11,370 nucleotides of DNA from JALHTG01 sp964528315 (GTDB taxonomy: Archaea > Thermoproteota > Bathyarchaeia > 40CM-2-53-6 > JALHTG01). The notes beneath the pieces are model-generated. The model worked only from the letters and a program-made list of their open reading frames with translations, did not search any database and was not told the origin of the DNA. Position numbers and translations under genes: made by a program. Within the stretch, counting starts at the first letter, position 1. Every line of letters begins with the position of its first letter. Shown in pieces: positions 1 through 7,156 of the stretch. The stretch spans positions 1 to 11,370 of the forward strand of contig CAZGRO010000047.1 in the NCBI GenBank assembly GCA_964528315.1. Reading direction: 5' to 3'.

Positions 1-856
1 TCTCGATCCTCACATCAGCAGGTATTATGTTGACGAGATCGCCGCCTCTAGTGATGATGGGGTGAACTCTGATGTGGTCATCATCCTTGAACGTCTCACG
101 CAGCGTGTGAACTCCCATGATCCCGAGCATAGCCGCGTTGAGCGCATTGATCCCCTTATCTGGCGCTCCTCCAGCGTGCGCCTCTTTGCCTACGTATCGA
201 ATGGCTTTACCGACAAATCCGTTGTTTGTGCCTGCTACCTCAACCCTTCTCAGCTTCTTCCCAGTTCCAGTATGATGTTTCACGGTCATGTCAACGGGAT
301 TCATTTTGCCGAGTCGAATGAACTCCTGTTTTCCCCCAAGGAACTTCAGCTTCCCTTCATCCCTCAGTCTCAGCCTATACTCTATCTCCACGTATTCCTC
401 CGCTGGTACAGCCATGAAGGAGACTGTTCCAGGAAGCTCACGCATGATCTTAGTGTCAACAAAACCCATCGCCACTCCTAGCATTGCAGCGGTCTGCGCG
501 TTATGGCCGCAGGCGTGGACTGCTCCGGTCGTCCTATCTGCGTATGGATGGCTGTAGCAGAGAACAGAATCCAACTCTCCCATGACACTGATTGTTGGCC
601 CTTTCCCGTTTCCTTCAAGATCTGCAATAACACCAGTAATGGCGACTTCTGATTCATACGGTAAGCCCAGGCCCTTGAAGGTGCGTTGGACAAGTTTCGC
701 TGTTTCAAACTCCTTGAATCCTAACTCCGGATGCTTGAAGATCTGATCGCCGATCTGCGAGATCTCTTTGGCTCTTCTTCTTATCGCTCTGCGAACTTTC
801 TTCTTCAATTCCTCAGCGGACAAGCTCGACTCCTCAGCCTCTGCTATACTAGTCAT
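1..856 (-). CDS. M20-family metallopeptidase/amidohydrolase, C-terminus cut by window edge
   Basis: The minus strand is open from an ATG at 856 to the left edge, giving 285 residues without a stop; the C-terminal part lies outside. The protein belongs to the M20 amidohydrolase group (M20D type: aminoacylase, N-acyl amino acid or aminobenzoyl-glutamate hydrolases), cytosolic enzymes that cleave amide bonds with a di-metal centre. Visible family marks are KHPELGFKEFET near residue 41, MGELDSV at 92-98, HACGHNAQ at 114-121 (metal-binding Cys and His), PAEEY at 151-155 (catalytic/metal Glu pair), a His pair at 194-195, and HAGGAPDKGINALNAA at 227-242, the usual start of the lid/dimerisation domain. 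There is no signal peptide. The substrate cannot be told from sequence. The gene lies 71 bases downstream of the molybdo-enzyme gene on the same strand, so co-transcription is possible. Upstream in-frame codons have no obvious ATG or strong ribosome binding site, so 856 is the simplest start. Confidence 0.9.
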   Translation of the reverse strand, partial: MTSIAEAEESSLSAEELKKKVRRAIRRRAKEISQIGDQIFKHPELGFKEFETAKLVQRTFKGLGLPYESEVAITGVIADLEGNGKGPTISVMGELDSVLCYSHPYADRTTGAVHACGHNAQTAAMLGVAMGFVDTKIMRELPGTVSFMAVPAEEYVEIEYRLRLRDEGKLKFLGGKQEFIRLGKMNPVDMTVKHHTGTGKKLRRVEVAGTNNGFVGKAIRYVGKEAHAGGAPDKGINALNAAMLGIMGVHTLRETFKDDDHIRVHPIITRGGDLVNIIPADVRIE

Positions 857-866
857 GAATTTACAA

Positions 867-892
867 GCCTTTCGAAGCCTCGTTTGAAAGGC
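867..892 (-). promoter_or_regulatory. Inverted repeat just upstream of the M20 gene
   Basis: The arms GCCTTTC (867-873) and GAAAGGC (886-892) are perfect 7-bp complements separated by 12 bases. The element sits 10 bases before the ATG of the M20 gene, in the 71-base gap behind the molybdo-enzyme gene. It could fold in RNA as an intercistronic hairpin or be a protein site. No T-run follows, so it does not look like a classical terminator. A 7-bp arm could arise by chance. Confidence 0.3.
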
Positions 893-927
893 AGGAAGCC
901 GACGCTACACGAGGTTTCTGTGTTGGG

Positions 928-1518
928 TCATGTGGCTCGGCGATCGTTCTTCCAGACATCGGCTGTGTCGCTGTATCCGAGTTGCTCCCAGTACCCCAGC
1001 TTCCGGGATTTCATGAAGGTTATCTTCTCCACGTACATGGCGCTTTTGTACGCATACTTCTGTGGCACAACCAACCGAAGCGGTCCACCAAGAGTCTCAT
1101 CCAAGCATTCGCCGTTAAGCTTGTAGGCGAGGATCACATCCTCGCCCATGAGATCTGCAAGGTCAAGAGACGTGCTGCACCCGTCAGTACACGAGAAGAA
1201 GACATATTTCGAGTCGTTTCGTGGCTTCACGATGCCGACGAGATCTTTGAACCTGACCCCGAACCACTTGCACTCCGCCACACTCCAACCTTCGACACAG
1301 TGAAAGTCGCTCACGGATTCCTGTGCAGGAAGAGCCAGCAAATCTTTCCAGGTCAGGACTGTGGGCTTCTCAATCTCGCCATCCACGGTGAGTCTCCAGG
1401 AATTCAGGTCAACCTTGGGGTTCTCCGGAACTATGCCGGGATGATCCACATTCCAACGCATAATGCGACCAATCCAATGCTGGTTAGGAGGAAGCTTACT
1501 CTCCTTTCGATTCGACAT
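928..1518 (-). CDS. Single-domain molybdopterin-dependent oxidoreductase (sulfite oxidase/YedY-like fold)
   Basis: This 196-residue protein is the catalytic molybdenum-cofactor domain of the sulfite oxidase/MsrP superfamily. Recognisable pieces are WRLTVDGEIEKPTVLTW (about 41-57), DFHCVEGWS with the Cys expected to bind molybdenum (Cys74), SCTDGCSTSLDLAD near 109-122, GGPLRLVVPQKYAYKSAM (about 144-161) and the terminal GYWEQLGY. It lacks the heme, dimerisation and Tat-signal regions of sulfite oxidase, SoxC or MsrP, so it probably acts in the cytoplasm. Its electron donor or acceptor and substrate are unknown; no partner subunit is visible nearby. The start is uncertain: ATG at 1518 is preceded by GGTGTGGATA, but in-frame GTG at 1527 and TTG at 1530 are also possible. 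The TGA stop lies 71 bases before the M20 gene. Confidence 0.9.
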   Translation of the reverse strand: MSNRKESKLPPNQHWIGRIMRWNVDHPGIVPENPKVDLNSWRLTVDGEIEKPTVLTWKDLLALPAQESVSDFHCVEGWSVAECKWFGVRFKDLVGIVKPRNDSKYVFFSCTDGCSTSLDLADLMGEDVILAYKLNGECLDETLGGPLRLVVPQKYAYKSAMYVEKITFMKSRKLGYWEQLGYSDTADVWKNDRRAT

Positions 1519-1798
1519 TATCCACACCAACGAACAAAGCCAGTTCCGGTGACTCTATCAGACTGCACCTAGTCCTGTTAAAGTCAGCTAATAACCTCTC
1601 TGAACGACTCAGTCACTGAAGCGAAACGCTTTCCTCTTGGCGCACGCGAACATAAATTTCTGTTGACGCCTGAATAGACAACCAGAAGACGTAGGAATCA
1701 ATCGAGCCCTACTCATGTCTACGGATCTGCTTCAGGTGAAGAGTCTAGTTAGCCAGGCCTCTTTAGAAGTAGGATCCTAATGGATCACGGGGAATAAG
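1519..1798. promoter_or_regulatory. Divergent intergenic region between molybdo-enzyme gene and nth
   Basis: This 280-base stretch without a gene must hold promoters in both directions. On the plus strand a weak TATA-like CTTTAGAA at 1761-1768 lies about 34 bases before the nth ATG, followed by a 10-bp palindrome (1770-1779) and the purine-rich GGGGAATAAG just before the start codon. An AT-rich ACATAAATTTC near 1650-1660 is a second candidate box, but it is far from both starts. I see no RNA gene or repeat here. All promoter assignments in this stretch are weak. Confidence 0.3.
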
Positions 1799-2437
1799 AT
1801 GGATACGAGAGAACGGATCCAACGTATCATGGAACTACTGGAGAAGGAACACCCAGACGCCAGAATCGCGCTTCGCTACAGTAATCCTCTTGAACTTCTC
1901 GTTGCAACGATGCTTTCTGCTCAATGCACAGACAGAACAGTCAATGAAGTCACTAGCAGACTGTTCAAGAAGTATCAAAGTGCTGAGGATTACGCTCGCG
2001 TGAATATTAGGACGCTTGAGCGAGAGATACGATCCACTGGTTTCTATCACAACAAGGCAAAGAACCTGAAGAAGACCGCTCAGGTGCTTATGAAAAGCTT
2101 TGGCGGACATGTTCCGAAGAGAATGGATGAGCTTCTCACGTTGCCCGGAGTCGCCAGAAAGACAGCTAACATAGTTCTGTCTAATGCCTTCAGAGTCATA
2201 GAAGGAATAGCTGTGGACACCCATGTTCGCAGATTGTCGCAAAGACTTGGGCTAAGCATGAATAGCAACCCAGACAAGATTGAGCGAGATTTGATGGAAC
2301 TTATTCCAAGAGATCAATGGTCGAAGTTCACTGATCTTCTAATATTCCACGGACGACGGATATGCGCCGCTAAGAAGCCCTTGTGTGAGAAATGCGTCCT
2401 AAGCAAGCTCTGCCCCTCAGCGTTCACGTTCAACTGA
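1799..2437 (+). CDS. nth: Endonuclease III (DNA glycosylase/AP lyase)
   Basis: This bifunctional DNA glycosylase/AP lyase removes oxidised pyrimidines in base excision repair and nicks the abasic site. At 212 residues it matches the usual family length. Visible motifs are MLSAQCTDRTVN at 38-49, the helix-hairpin-helix LPGVARKTANIV at 115-126 with the catalytic Lys121, the catalytic Asp140 in VDTHVRRLSQRLGL (139-152), and a complete [4Fe-4S] cluster motif of four cysteines at 189, 196, 199 and 205 (C-x6-C-x2-C-x5-C). The ATG at 1799 follows GGGGAATAAG, an acceptable ribosome binding site; the nearest upstream ATG (1781) runs into a stop after five codons. The gene stands alone on the plus strand, and its last 21 bases overlap the end of the convergent MFS gene. 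Confidence 0.97.
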   Translation: MDTRERIQRIMELLEKEHPDARIALRYSNPLELLVATMLSAQCTDRTVNEVTSRLFKKYQSAEDYARVNIRTLEREIRSTGFYHNKAKNLKKTAQVLMKSFGGHVPKRMDELLTLPGVARKTANIVLSNAFRVIEGIAVDTHVRRLSQRLGLSMNSNPDKIERDLMELIPRDQWSKFTDLLIFHGRRICAAKKPLCEKCVLSKLCPSAFTFN

Positions 2438-3637
2438 GCTGCGAGGGCGAGCTATGGAGTTCTTCGCGAGAAGAAGCCATGGTATAGCAAGAGTCGCTCC
2501 GGCGAATGTGAAGCCCATTCCGTAGCCGTAGCTATCTGTCATCGTGGCCATCACAAAGGGTCCTGCCAGTCCGCCGAGGTCCATGACTGTTCGATAGATG
2601 GCTATTCCTGATGCGATATGCTCTGACACCACTTCGCTGCCGATCAATGCTATGGAAACGGTGAATGTCAGGCCACCCGCGACCCCAAGGATGAGCGAAA
2701 GCGCCACCAATTGCTCCATACTTCTGAACTGACTGAACAGAGGCATCGCAATTGCTGACAAAGCTATCATCAACGCCAAGACCCTCCTATAGCCTATCCG
2801 ATCTGCAAGTGGTCCTCCGAGAAACATGGCGGCTGTCTGGCCAACAGACATGCACATAGAGAGAAAGCCGAGAAAGATCAAACTCTGTGCAAGCTCGAGA
2901 TTGACGTAGAGCGGCAAGACCGTACTGACCATACCTTGGTAAGCGAACGATGAGACAAGTATGACGGTACTCGCGACGTACACAGGAGGCATTTTGAGTA
3001 TTGTCCACATTGGAGCCTTTGCGATATTGTTACTATTGCGCGCACCGCGTGTGTCCAATTGCACTTGCTCACCGCGGCACAGCGGCACTGCCACAGCCGC
3101 TCCTAAGGCGACGATTAGAGCTGAGAATAGAAATACTGCTCTTGGCTCAATCTTTTCAGCCACTAGGCCTGCTGCCATGCTGCCTACGATTTGTCCCAAG
3201 TATTCGATGCCCTGGAAGGTTCCGATGAATCTTCCGTGGGATCCTCTTGGCGAAGAAGAGGCTATGAAGGAGAAAGCTGTGAGAAAGAAGACGGCCGTTC
3301 CAATCCCGGAGACCATTCGAGCCGTAATCAGCACGCGAATATCGCTTGTGAAGAAGGCCGCAGCTGCAGCAGCTCCTTGAGTTGCCATACTCAACAGTAT
3401 TGGAGTTCTCCAACCAACCTTAGCATACATTGCTCCTGCGGGTATCTCGAAAATTGCTCTGAATACGAAGAAGCTTGAGACGGTGACTCCGACAAGCCAT
3501 ATGGGCGCTCCAAGACTTTTGGCGTAGATGGGCAGGATTGGTGTCGCAGTACCATGAGACAACATCATCATGAATGCTAGAATGCATATGAGAATGAATG
3601 AAGAAGAACGCATTGAAGTAAGCGTTCGTCCCTGCAA
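2417..3637 (-). CDS. Major facilitator superfamily transporter, 12 TM
   Basis: This is an integral membrane secondary transporter of 406 residues with about 12 hydrophobic segments, the usual size for drug/proton-antiporter-like MFS proteins. The MFS motif A loop is present twice, between TM2 and TM3 (GAMYAKVGWRTP, 68-79) and in the second half between TM8 and TM9 (GGPLADRIGYRR, 274-285), as expected from the internal duplication. A central cytoplasmic loop (about 189-212) separates the halves. The first helix carries ILPIYAKSLGAP (34-45), a pattern common in multidrug or sugar efflux branches, but the substrate is not readable. The TTG at 3637 is preceded by GGAGTGGAG at good spacing and is my preferred start; ATG at 3613 (MRSSSF) is the alternative and lacks a clear ribosome binding site. 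The 3' end overlaps nth on the opposite strand. Confidence 0.93.
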   Translation of the reverse strand: MQGRTLTSMRSSSFILICILAFMMMLSHGTATPILPIYAKSLGAPIWLVGVTVSSFFVFRAIFEIPAGAMYAKVGWRTPILLSMATQGAAAAAAFFTSDIRVLITARMVSGIGTAVFFLTAFSFIASSSPRGSHGRFIGTFQGIEYLGQIVGSMAAGLVAEKIEPRAVFLFSALIVALGAAVAVPLCRGEQVQLDTRGARNSNNIAKAPMWTILKMPPVYVASTVILVSSFAYQGMVSTVLPLYVNLELAQSLIFLGFLSMCMSVGQTAAMFLGGPLADRIGYRRVLALMIALSAIAMPLFSQFRSMEQLVALSLILGVAGGLTFTVSIALIGSEVVSEHIASGIAIYRTVMDLGGLAGPFVMATMTDSYGYGMGFTFAGATLAIPWLLLAKNSIARPRSSVERER

Positions 3638-3747
3638 GAGACTTTCTCCACTCCACAGCTTTGATGGTATTCAGAGCGCGCGTATGGTTGAGTAGTAGAA
3701 CTGGTTCAAAAGTCTGAAGGATTTCCGGATTTCATGAGCGCGCTGGA

Positions 3748-4536
3748 TCAGCCAAGCGAGCTTCTGCGTCTCCTAAAGGATATGAATCCAGCAAGAAGCA
3801 GTGCAATCACTGATACCACGGCAAGGGTATATGGTGCGTAATCATTCTTGCTCGTTCCTGCACTGATTGCCTGCGTAGTCGAGCTAACCGTCTTGGTGGT
3901 CTTGATTACACTTCGCACGCTATCTGCGTACTCCGGAACAGCCACGTAAGGGATGTTGCTGGGCAAGGTGACCATTGCTCGCTCTTTGAAACCACCAGCA
4001 AGGAGATGGGCAGCGTACAGATCCAAGGTAGAAGGAGTGCCCGGAATCACCAATGCGCCCATTAGGTCGAGGTGGACAGAAGTATGACCCAATCCTAGAA
4101 TGTGGCCCAGTTCATGTGCCGTGCAGCTTGCGAGCACAGCATCGGAAATCGTGTTGTTATTCGAGTCCGTTAGTCGTAGACTTATCACTCTACCTTTAGG
4201 AGTCTCAAGTACTGCTCCGGTGGTGCTCTGATCACGGTATACAAATCGCACTTCTATGCCAGAAGCGGATTCAATGAACGTATACACTTCCCCAGTCTTG
4301 AAGTATTTTTCCTTGAACCATAATTGCCCCTCATTCCAGATTCTCATAGCGTCGAGCACAGCGTCGTGCGCCCATTTTGGAGTTGCTGGAACTGCAATTT
4401 TGACTTGACCAGGAGCCAGCTCCCACCTAACAGGAATCGTGTACTGTGCCTGCGCATTCACCTCAACCTTTAGGGCCATGCTTCCGGCTGACAGAAACAG
4501 AAGGAACAGGACTGCAGAACCCGGGATGCGAGACAT
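3748..4536 (-). CDS. Secreted, membrane-anchored matrixin-like zinc metalloprotease
   Basis: The predicted product (262 residues from the ATG at 4536) has an N-terminal hydrophobic signal segment (about 8-22), an extracellular metzincin domain, a Ser/Thr-rich linker (about 208-230), and one C-terminal transmembrane helix (about 236-253) followed by an Arg-rich cytoplasmic tail. The zinc motif HELGHILGLGH (141-151) fits HExxHxxGxxH exactly, with the catalytic Glu and three His ligands, and a Met-turn candidate LDLMGA follows (Met159). This is M10 matrixin-type architecture without recognisable hemopexin or propeptide Cys-switch segments. The orientation implies an ectoenzyme held at the outer face of the cell membrane, perhaps processing surface proteins or external peptides; that role is inferred. 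In-frame TTG at 4542 would add two residues. The gene sits alone, 118 bases downstream of herA and 110 bases upstream of the MFS start. Confidence 0.88.
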   Translation of the reverse strand: MSRIPGSAVLFLLFLSAGSMALKVEVNAQAQYTIPVRWELAPGQVKIAVPATPKWAHDAVLDAMRIWNEGQLWFKEKYFKTGEVYTFIESASGIEVRFVYRDQSTTGAVLETPKGRVISLRLTDSNNNTISDAVLASCTAHELGHILGLGHTSVHLDLMGALVIPGTPSTLDLYAAHLLAGGFKERAMVTLPSNIPYVAVPEYADSVRSVIKTTKTVSSTTQAISAGTSKNDYAPYTLAVVSVIALLLAGFISFRRRRSSLG

Positions 4537-4542
4537 TCTCAA

Positions 4543-4660
4543 TCTTGAATTCAGATCCGTGATAGATGTAAGCCTTGCGTTCAGCTCGAATTCTGCGCTG
4601 AGATGCTATTGTTACAGTCTTGGCGTGCGTTACTCGGCGACTTGTTGTCGTCTTCGAGGC
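4543..4660 (-). promoter_or_regulatory. Gap between herA and metalloprotease gene, probable promoter
   Basis: This 118-base gap lies between the herA stop and the metalloprotease ATG. On the minus strand a weak TATA-like TTACATCTATC (4561-4571) lies about 30 bases before the ATG at 4536, as expected for an archaeal promoter with a very short leader. No hairpin with a T-run is seen after herA, so where the repair operon ends is not visible. Confidence 0.25.
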
Positions 4661-6124
4661 CTATGGAATCAATTTTCTAGATTCTCCGCCCATCATTACT
4701 CCTGTCTGGGAGCCTACCTCCAGAAAGACTGGGTAGTTGGAGGTTATGTTTCCCACTGCCAGGCATTGCTTTTGTTCCAAGTTCTTGAGAGCATCCAGAG
4801 ATCTCATGTCAATAAGGCCTGATTTGGCAAGGTGTCTCAGCTCCTCTTCATTTCTAAACATGAACACCAGAAGATTGTCAAGTAGAGTGAAGACCTCGTC
4901 CGGGAGGGTCCTTGGATCGTTCGTTATGAATGTTGGAAACACTCCGACATGCCTCATTCGGGTGAGTATGTTGACTATGCTTTTTGTTTCCATGTAGAGC
5001 TGGGCCTCCTCTAGGAAAAGTGATACAGCTCGGATCGCTCTAGACTCGCCTAGATCACAGAGCTTACGAAGCATAAACTCTACGATTATTCCTCGCTCCC
5101 AAGGACTGACTTGAGATAGGTTGACTATCATCGCTCCACCGGACTGGTGGAGGCTCTTGACAAGCTCTGTTAGCGAACTGGGGCCGAAAAGCCCTGAGGC
5201 TCTTGCGCTGTCCACCCTACCTTGAAGGGCCATCTGCACCGCCTCATTCTGAACATTACTCGGGTCTGACGCGAAGGCTTCAAGGTCGTTTAGGTCAAAT
5301 TGCTTTCCCGTTCGTTGTTTCCAGAACTGCATGATGGATTGGTAGGTGGGTGTTCCCTGTGTGATGTTCAGATGGCTGGCAAATTCATCGTAAGATATCT
5401 CGTTGAGAGGAATAATGAGGGGGATCTCGCAACCTCTAGGGGCACGTAAGTGGGGGGTAAGAATCTTGACGTATTGAGCGTATTCGTTCGGAGTGTTCTC
5501 GTCACGCTTCCACAAGTTCAAGTATTCGCCATTCACGTCGAAGACAATTGTCAGCACATTTCTCTCAATCAGCTTAAGGAGGAGCCTTTTTGCTGAGTAG
5601 GACTTGCCCGACCCTTTCATGCCCGTGATGAGGTTTATTCCGAGCTTGTCCGCTGGAAGGTCGAATACTATGGGAGCTGTTGCGATCGTCTTTGAAAAGT
5701 TGGCCTCTGGTCCCGATTTTAGATTGAGCATCTCAAAAAGCTCATTCTGATCTAGAACCTGTATCTCTGATTTGGATCGGCTGACGTCGAACTCGGTGAG
5801 TCCCGTTCTGAACACTGTTTTCCTAGTTCCAGATAGCTGAGCATCCTCAACTATTCTTCCTCTGATCTTCGCCACAGCAACCTTCTGATCGATCAAAGAG
5901 TCAAGAATATTCCTGACTTCTGGGTGAATGCGTTCTGTGGTCTCCGATTTCGGAATCAAGGATTTTCGGAGAATATGTTCAAGAACTCCAGGAAGATCTG
6001 CAAACTGCAGATCGACGACTTGTGCAACTATGTTGCCTATCCTTACGCTGTCTCCAAGCCTGAGTTCCTCTTCGGGAGAGTACACAATCCACAGGTCATC
6101 TTTGTCTTTTGTCAGTAGATACAT
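4661..6124 (-). CDS. herA: HerA DNA translocase/helicase, last gene of repair operon
   Basis: HerA is a hexameric FtsK/HerA-family ATPase that pumps DNA and drives resection together with the nuclease NurA. The 487-residue protein has an N-terminal HAS-barrel-like beta domain (about 1-125), the Walker A motif GMKGSGKSYSAKR at 168-180, the DVNGEY strand at 196-201 (usually DxHGEY in HerA), a helical insertion (about 245-325), Walker B within SLFLEEAQLYM (368-378, acidic pair Glu372/Glu373), a candidate arginine finger region TRMRHVG (388-394) and the sensor segment FITNDPRTLPDEV (399-411). The length is close to the roughly 500 residues of known HerA proteins. It begins 9 bases after the nurA stop, so translation is probably coupled. 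It is the most distal gene of the Mre11-Rad50-NurA-HerA set. Confidence 0.95.
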   Translation of the reverse strand: MYLLTKDKDDLWIVYSPEEELRLGDSVRIGNIVAQVVDLQFADLPGVLEHILRKSLIPKSETTERIHPEVRNILDSLIDQKVAVAKIRGRIVEDAQLSGTRKTVFRTGLTEFDVSRSKSEIQVLDQNELFEMLNLKSGPEANFSKTIATAPIVFDLPADKLGINLITGMKGSGKSYSAKRLLLKLIERNVLTIVFDVNGEYLNLWKRDENTPNEYAQYVKILTPHLRAPRGCEIPLIIPLNEISYDEFASHLNITQGTPTYQSIMQFWKQRTGKQFDLNDLEAFASDPSNVQNEAVQMALQGRVDSARASGLFGPSSLTELVKSLHQSGGAMIVNLSQVSPWERGIIVEFMLRKLCDLGESRAIRAVSLFLEEAQLYMETKSIVNILTRMRHVGVFPTFITNDPRTLPDEVFTLLDNLLVFMFRNEEELRHLAKSGLIDMRSLDALKNLEQKQCLAVGNITSNYPVFLEVGSQTGVMMGGESRKLIP

Positions 6125-6133
6125 GTCTCATCA

Positions 6134-7153
6134 CTACAACGGAAAGAGTCTGGCCCTCAGCTCTTCCTTCATGACCAATCCATAGGACAATATCGCGGCT
6201 GACTGGAGCTCAAGTACCTCGATGGCGCTGAGTACACAGGTCATGTGTGCAAGCCTCAGTTCCTCCGGATAGCCATAGTCCCCCGCGAGTCCAGAGACAA
6301 GACTCAGGAGCTCATCATGCGGGATGGGTGTGTTCTCTGGCAGGTCTACTCTGAAGGGTTCGCCTAGTGGCGTGAACTTCGCTACATAGATCTGTCCCAC
6401 GTATCTATCTTGGTTTTGCTTGATGCGTTCCCTGAGCCCGCCCACGAAGCAAGGGCCGGTGACGCCTTCCACAAGTGAAAGGATGTTCTTTCGCGATCTT
6501 TCCAGAAGAAGCCTAGTTGTCTTTGATATGGAAACGACTGAGTTACCGTTCCGAGCAGCGTCCCGAACCAGCTTTTCAGCAAAGGAGCTGGGCCTGACGA
6601 CCGCTGCCGCCGCCAAGCTTCCATCTATCAGAATTAGGCTGTTCTTGCATTCGTTCACAGTTTGCTGCTGTAGGTATCGTTCAAGGAGGTTTCTGGATTG
6701 ATCAAGTGTCGCAATGAGATCTGGAGGATGGTAATGAGCTTCTACGCCGTAAACCGCTCTGTACAATTGTTCGTATCGAGATTCTCTTTCTTGCTCTGTC
6801 ACCTTGACAATGTATGGTCCATAGCGCATGAGTTTTCTCTTTGATTCGTTGGCTGGTTTTGTCACAACTGATGCTCTGATCGCTCCCAGTATACCGTCAG
6901 CCACATGCCCCAGGATGAGGCTCGTTGAATCGATTGCAGCCACTTGAATATCCTTTGGATATCTTGGGATGAGAGGCTTCCTCGCTGGTCCCGTCTGCCA
7001 TTGTTCGTCAACGAGGTTCTCTCCTTCCTCTACATCCGTGCCCTTCTGTGGTGATACGAAACTTTCTTCCAGAAGAACTGATGAAGGTTCAAAGACTGTG
7101 CCCGCAGATAACTTGGTTGTCAGGATTGACTCTATTGTCTCGATTTCAGTCAT
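6134..7153 (-). CDS. nurA: NurA nuclease, HerA partner
   Basis: NurA is the 5'-to-3' nuclease that works as a dimer bound to the HerA hexamer to make 3' single-stranded tails. The 339-residue protein shows the family pattern: motif I AIDSTS with Asp75, motif II LILIDGSL with Asp177, a basic SISKTT segment (208-213), FRVDLP with Asp270, and the C-terminal YGYPEELRLAH segment (293-303). Aspartates 75, 177 and possibly 270 are the likely manganese ligands. The first 70 residues are acidic and look loosely folded; in known complexes this end helps contact HerA, so a docking role is an inference. The ATG at 7153 is 3 bases past the rad50 stop, and herA begins 9 bases downstream, which supports a physical HerA-NurA partnership. 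Confidence 0.93.
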   Translation of the reverse strand: MTEIETIESILTTKLSAGTVFEPSSVLLEESFVSPQKGTDVEEGENLVDEQWQTGPARKPLIPRYPKDIQVAAIDSTSLILGHVADGILGAIRASVVTKPANESKRKLMRYGPYIVKVTEQERESRYEQLYRAVYGVEAHYHPPDLIATLDQSRNLLERYLQQQTVNECKNSLILIDGSLAAAAVVRPSSFAEKLVRDAARNGNSVVSISKTTRLLLERSRKNILSLVEGVTGPCFVGGLRERIKQNQDRYVGQIYVAKFTPLGEPFRVDLPENTPIPHDELLSLVSGLAGDYGYPEELRLAHMTCVLSAIEVLELQSAAILSYGLVMKEELRARLFPL

Positions 7154-7156
7154 GCC

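Noticed and set aside
982..1572. Long plus-strand open frame opposite the molybdo-enzyme
   Set aside because: It is antisense to a gene with clear cofactor-binding motifs; its translation shows no recognisable family pattern.
1770..1779. TAGGATCCTA palindrome upstream of nth as a regulatory site
   Set aside because: A 10-bp palindrome is expected by chance fairly often in a 280-base region, and no second copy is seen.
6076..6132. C/D-box guide RNA candidate on the minus strand: GTGATGA, then CTGA 12 bases later, then a GATGA
   Set aside because: The second C-like box is imperfect and no final CTGA follows at the right distance; the segment is the nurA-herA junction and herA coding sequence, so the match is probably chance.
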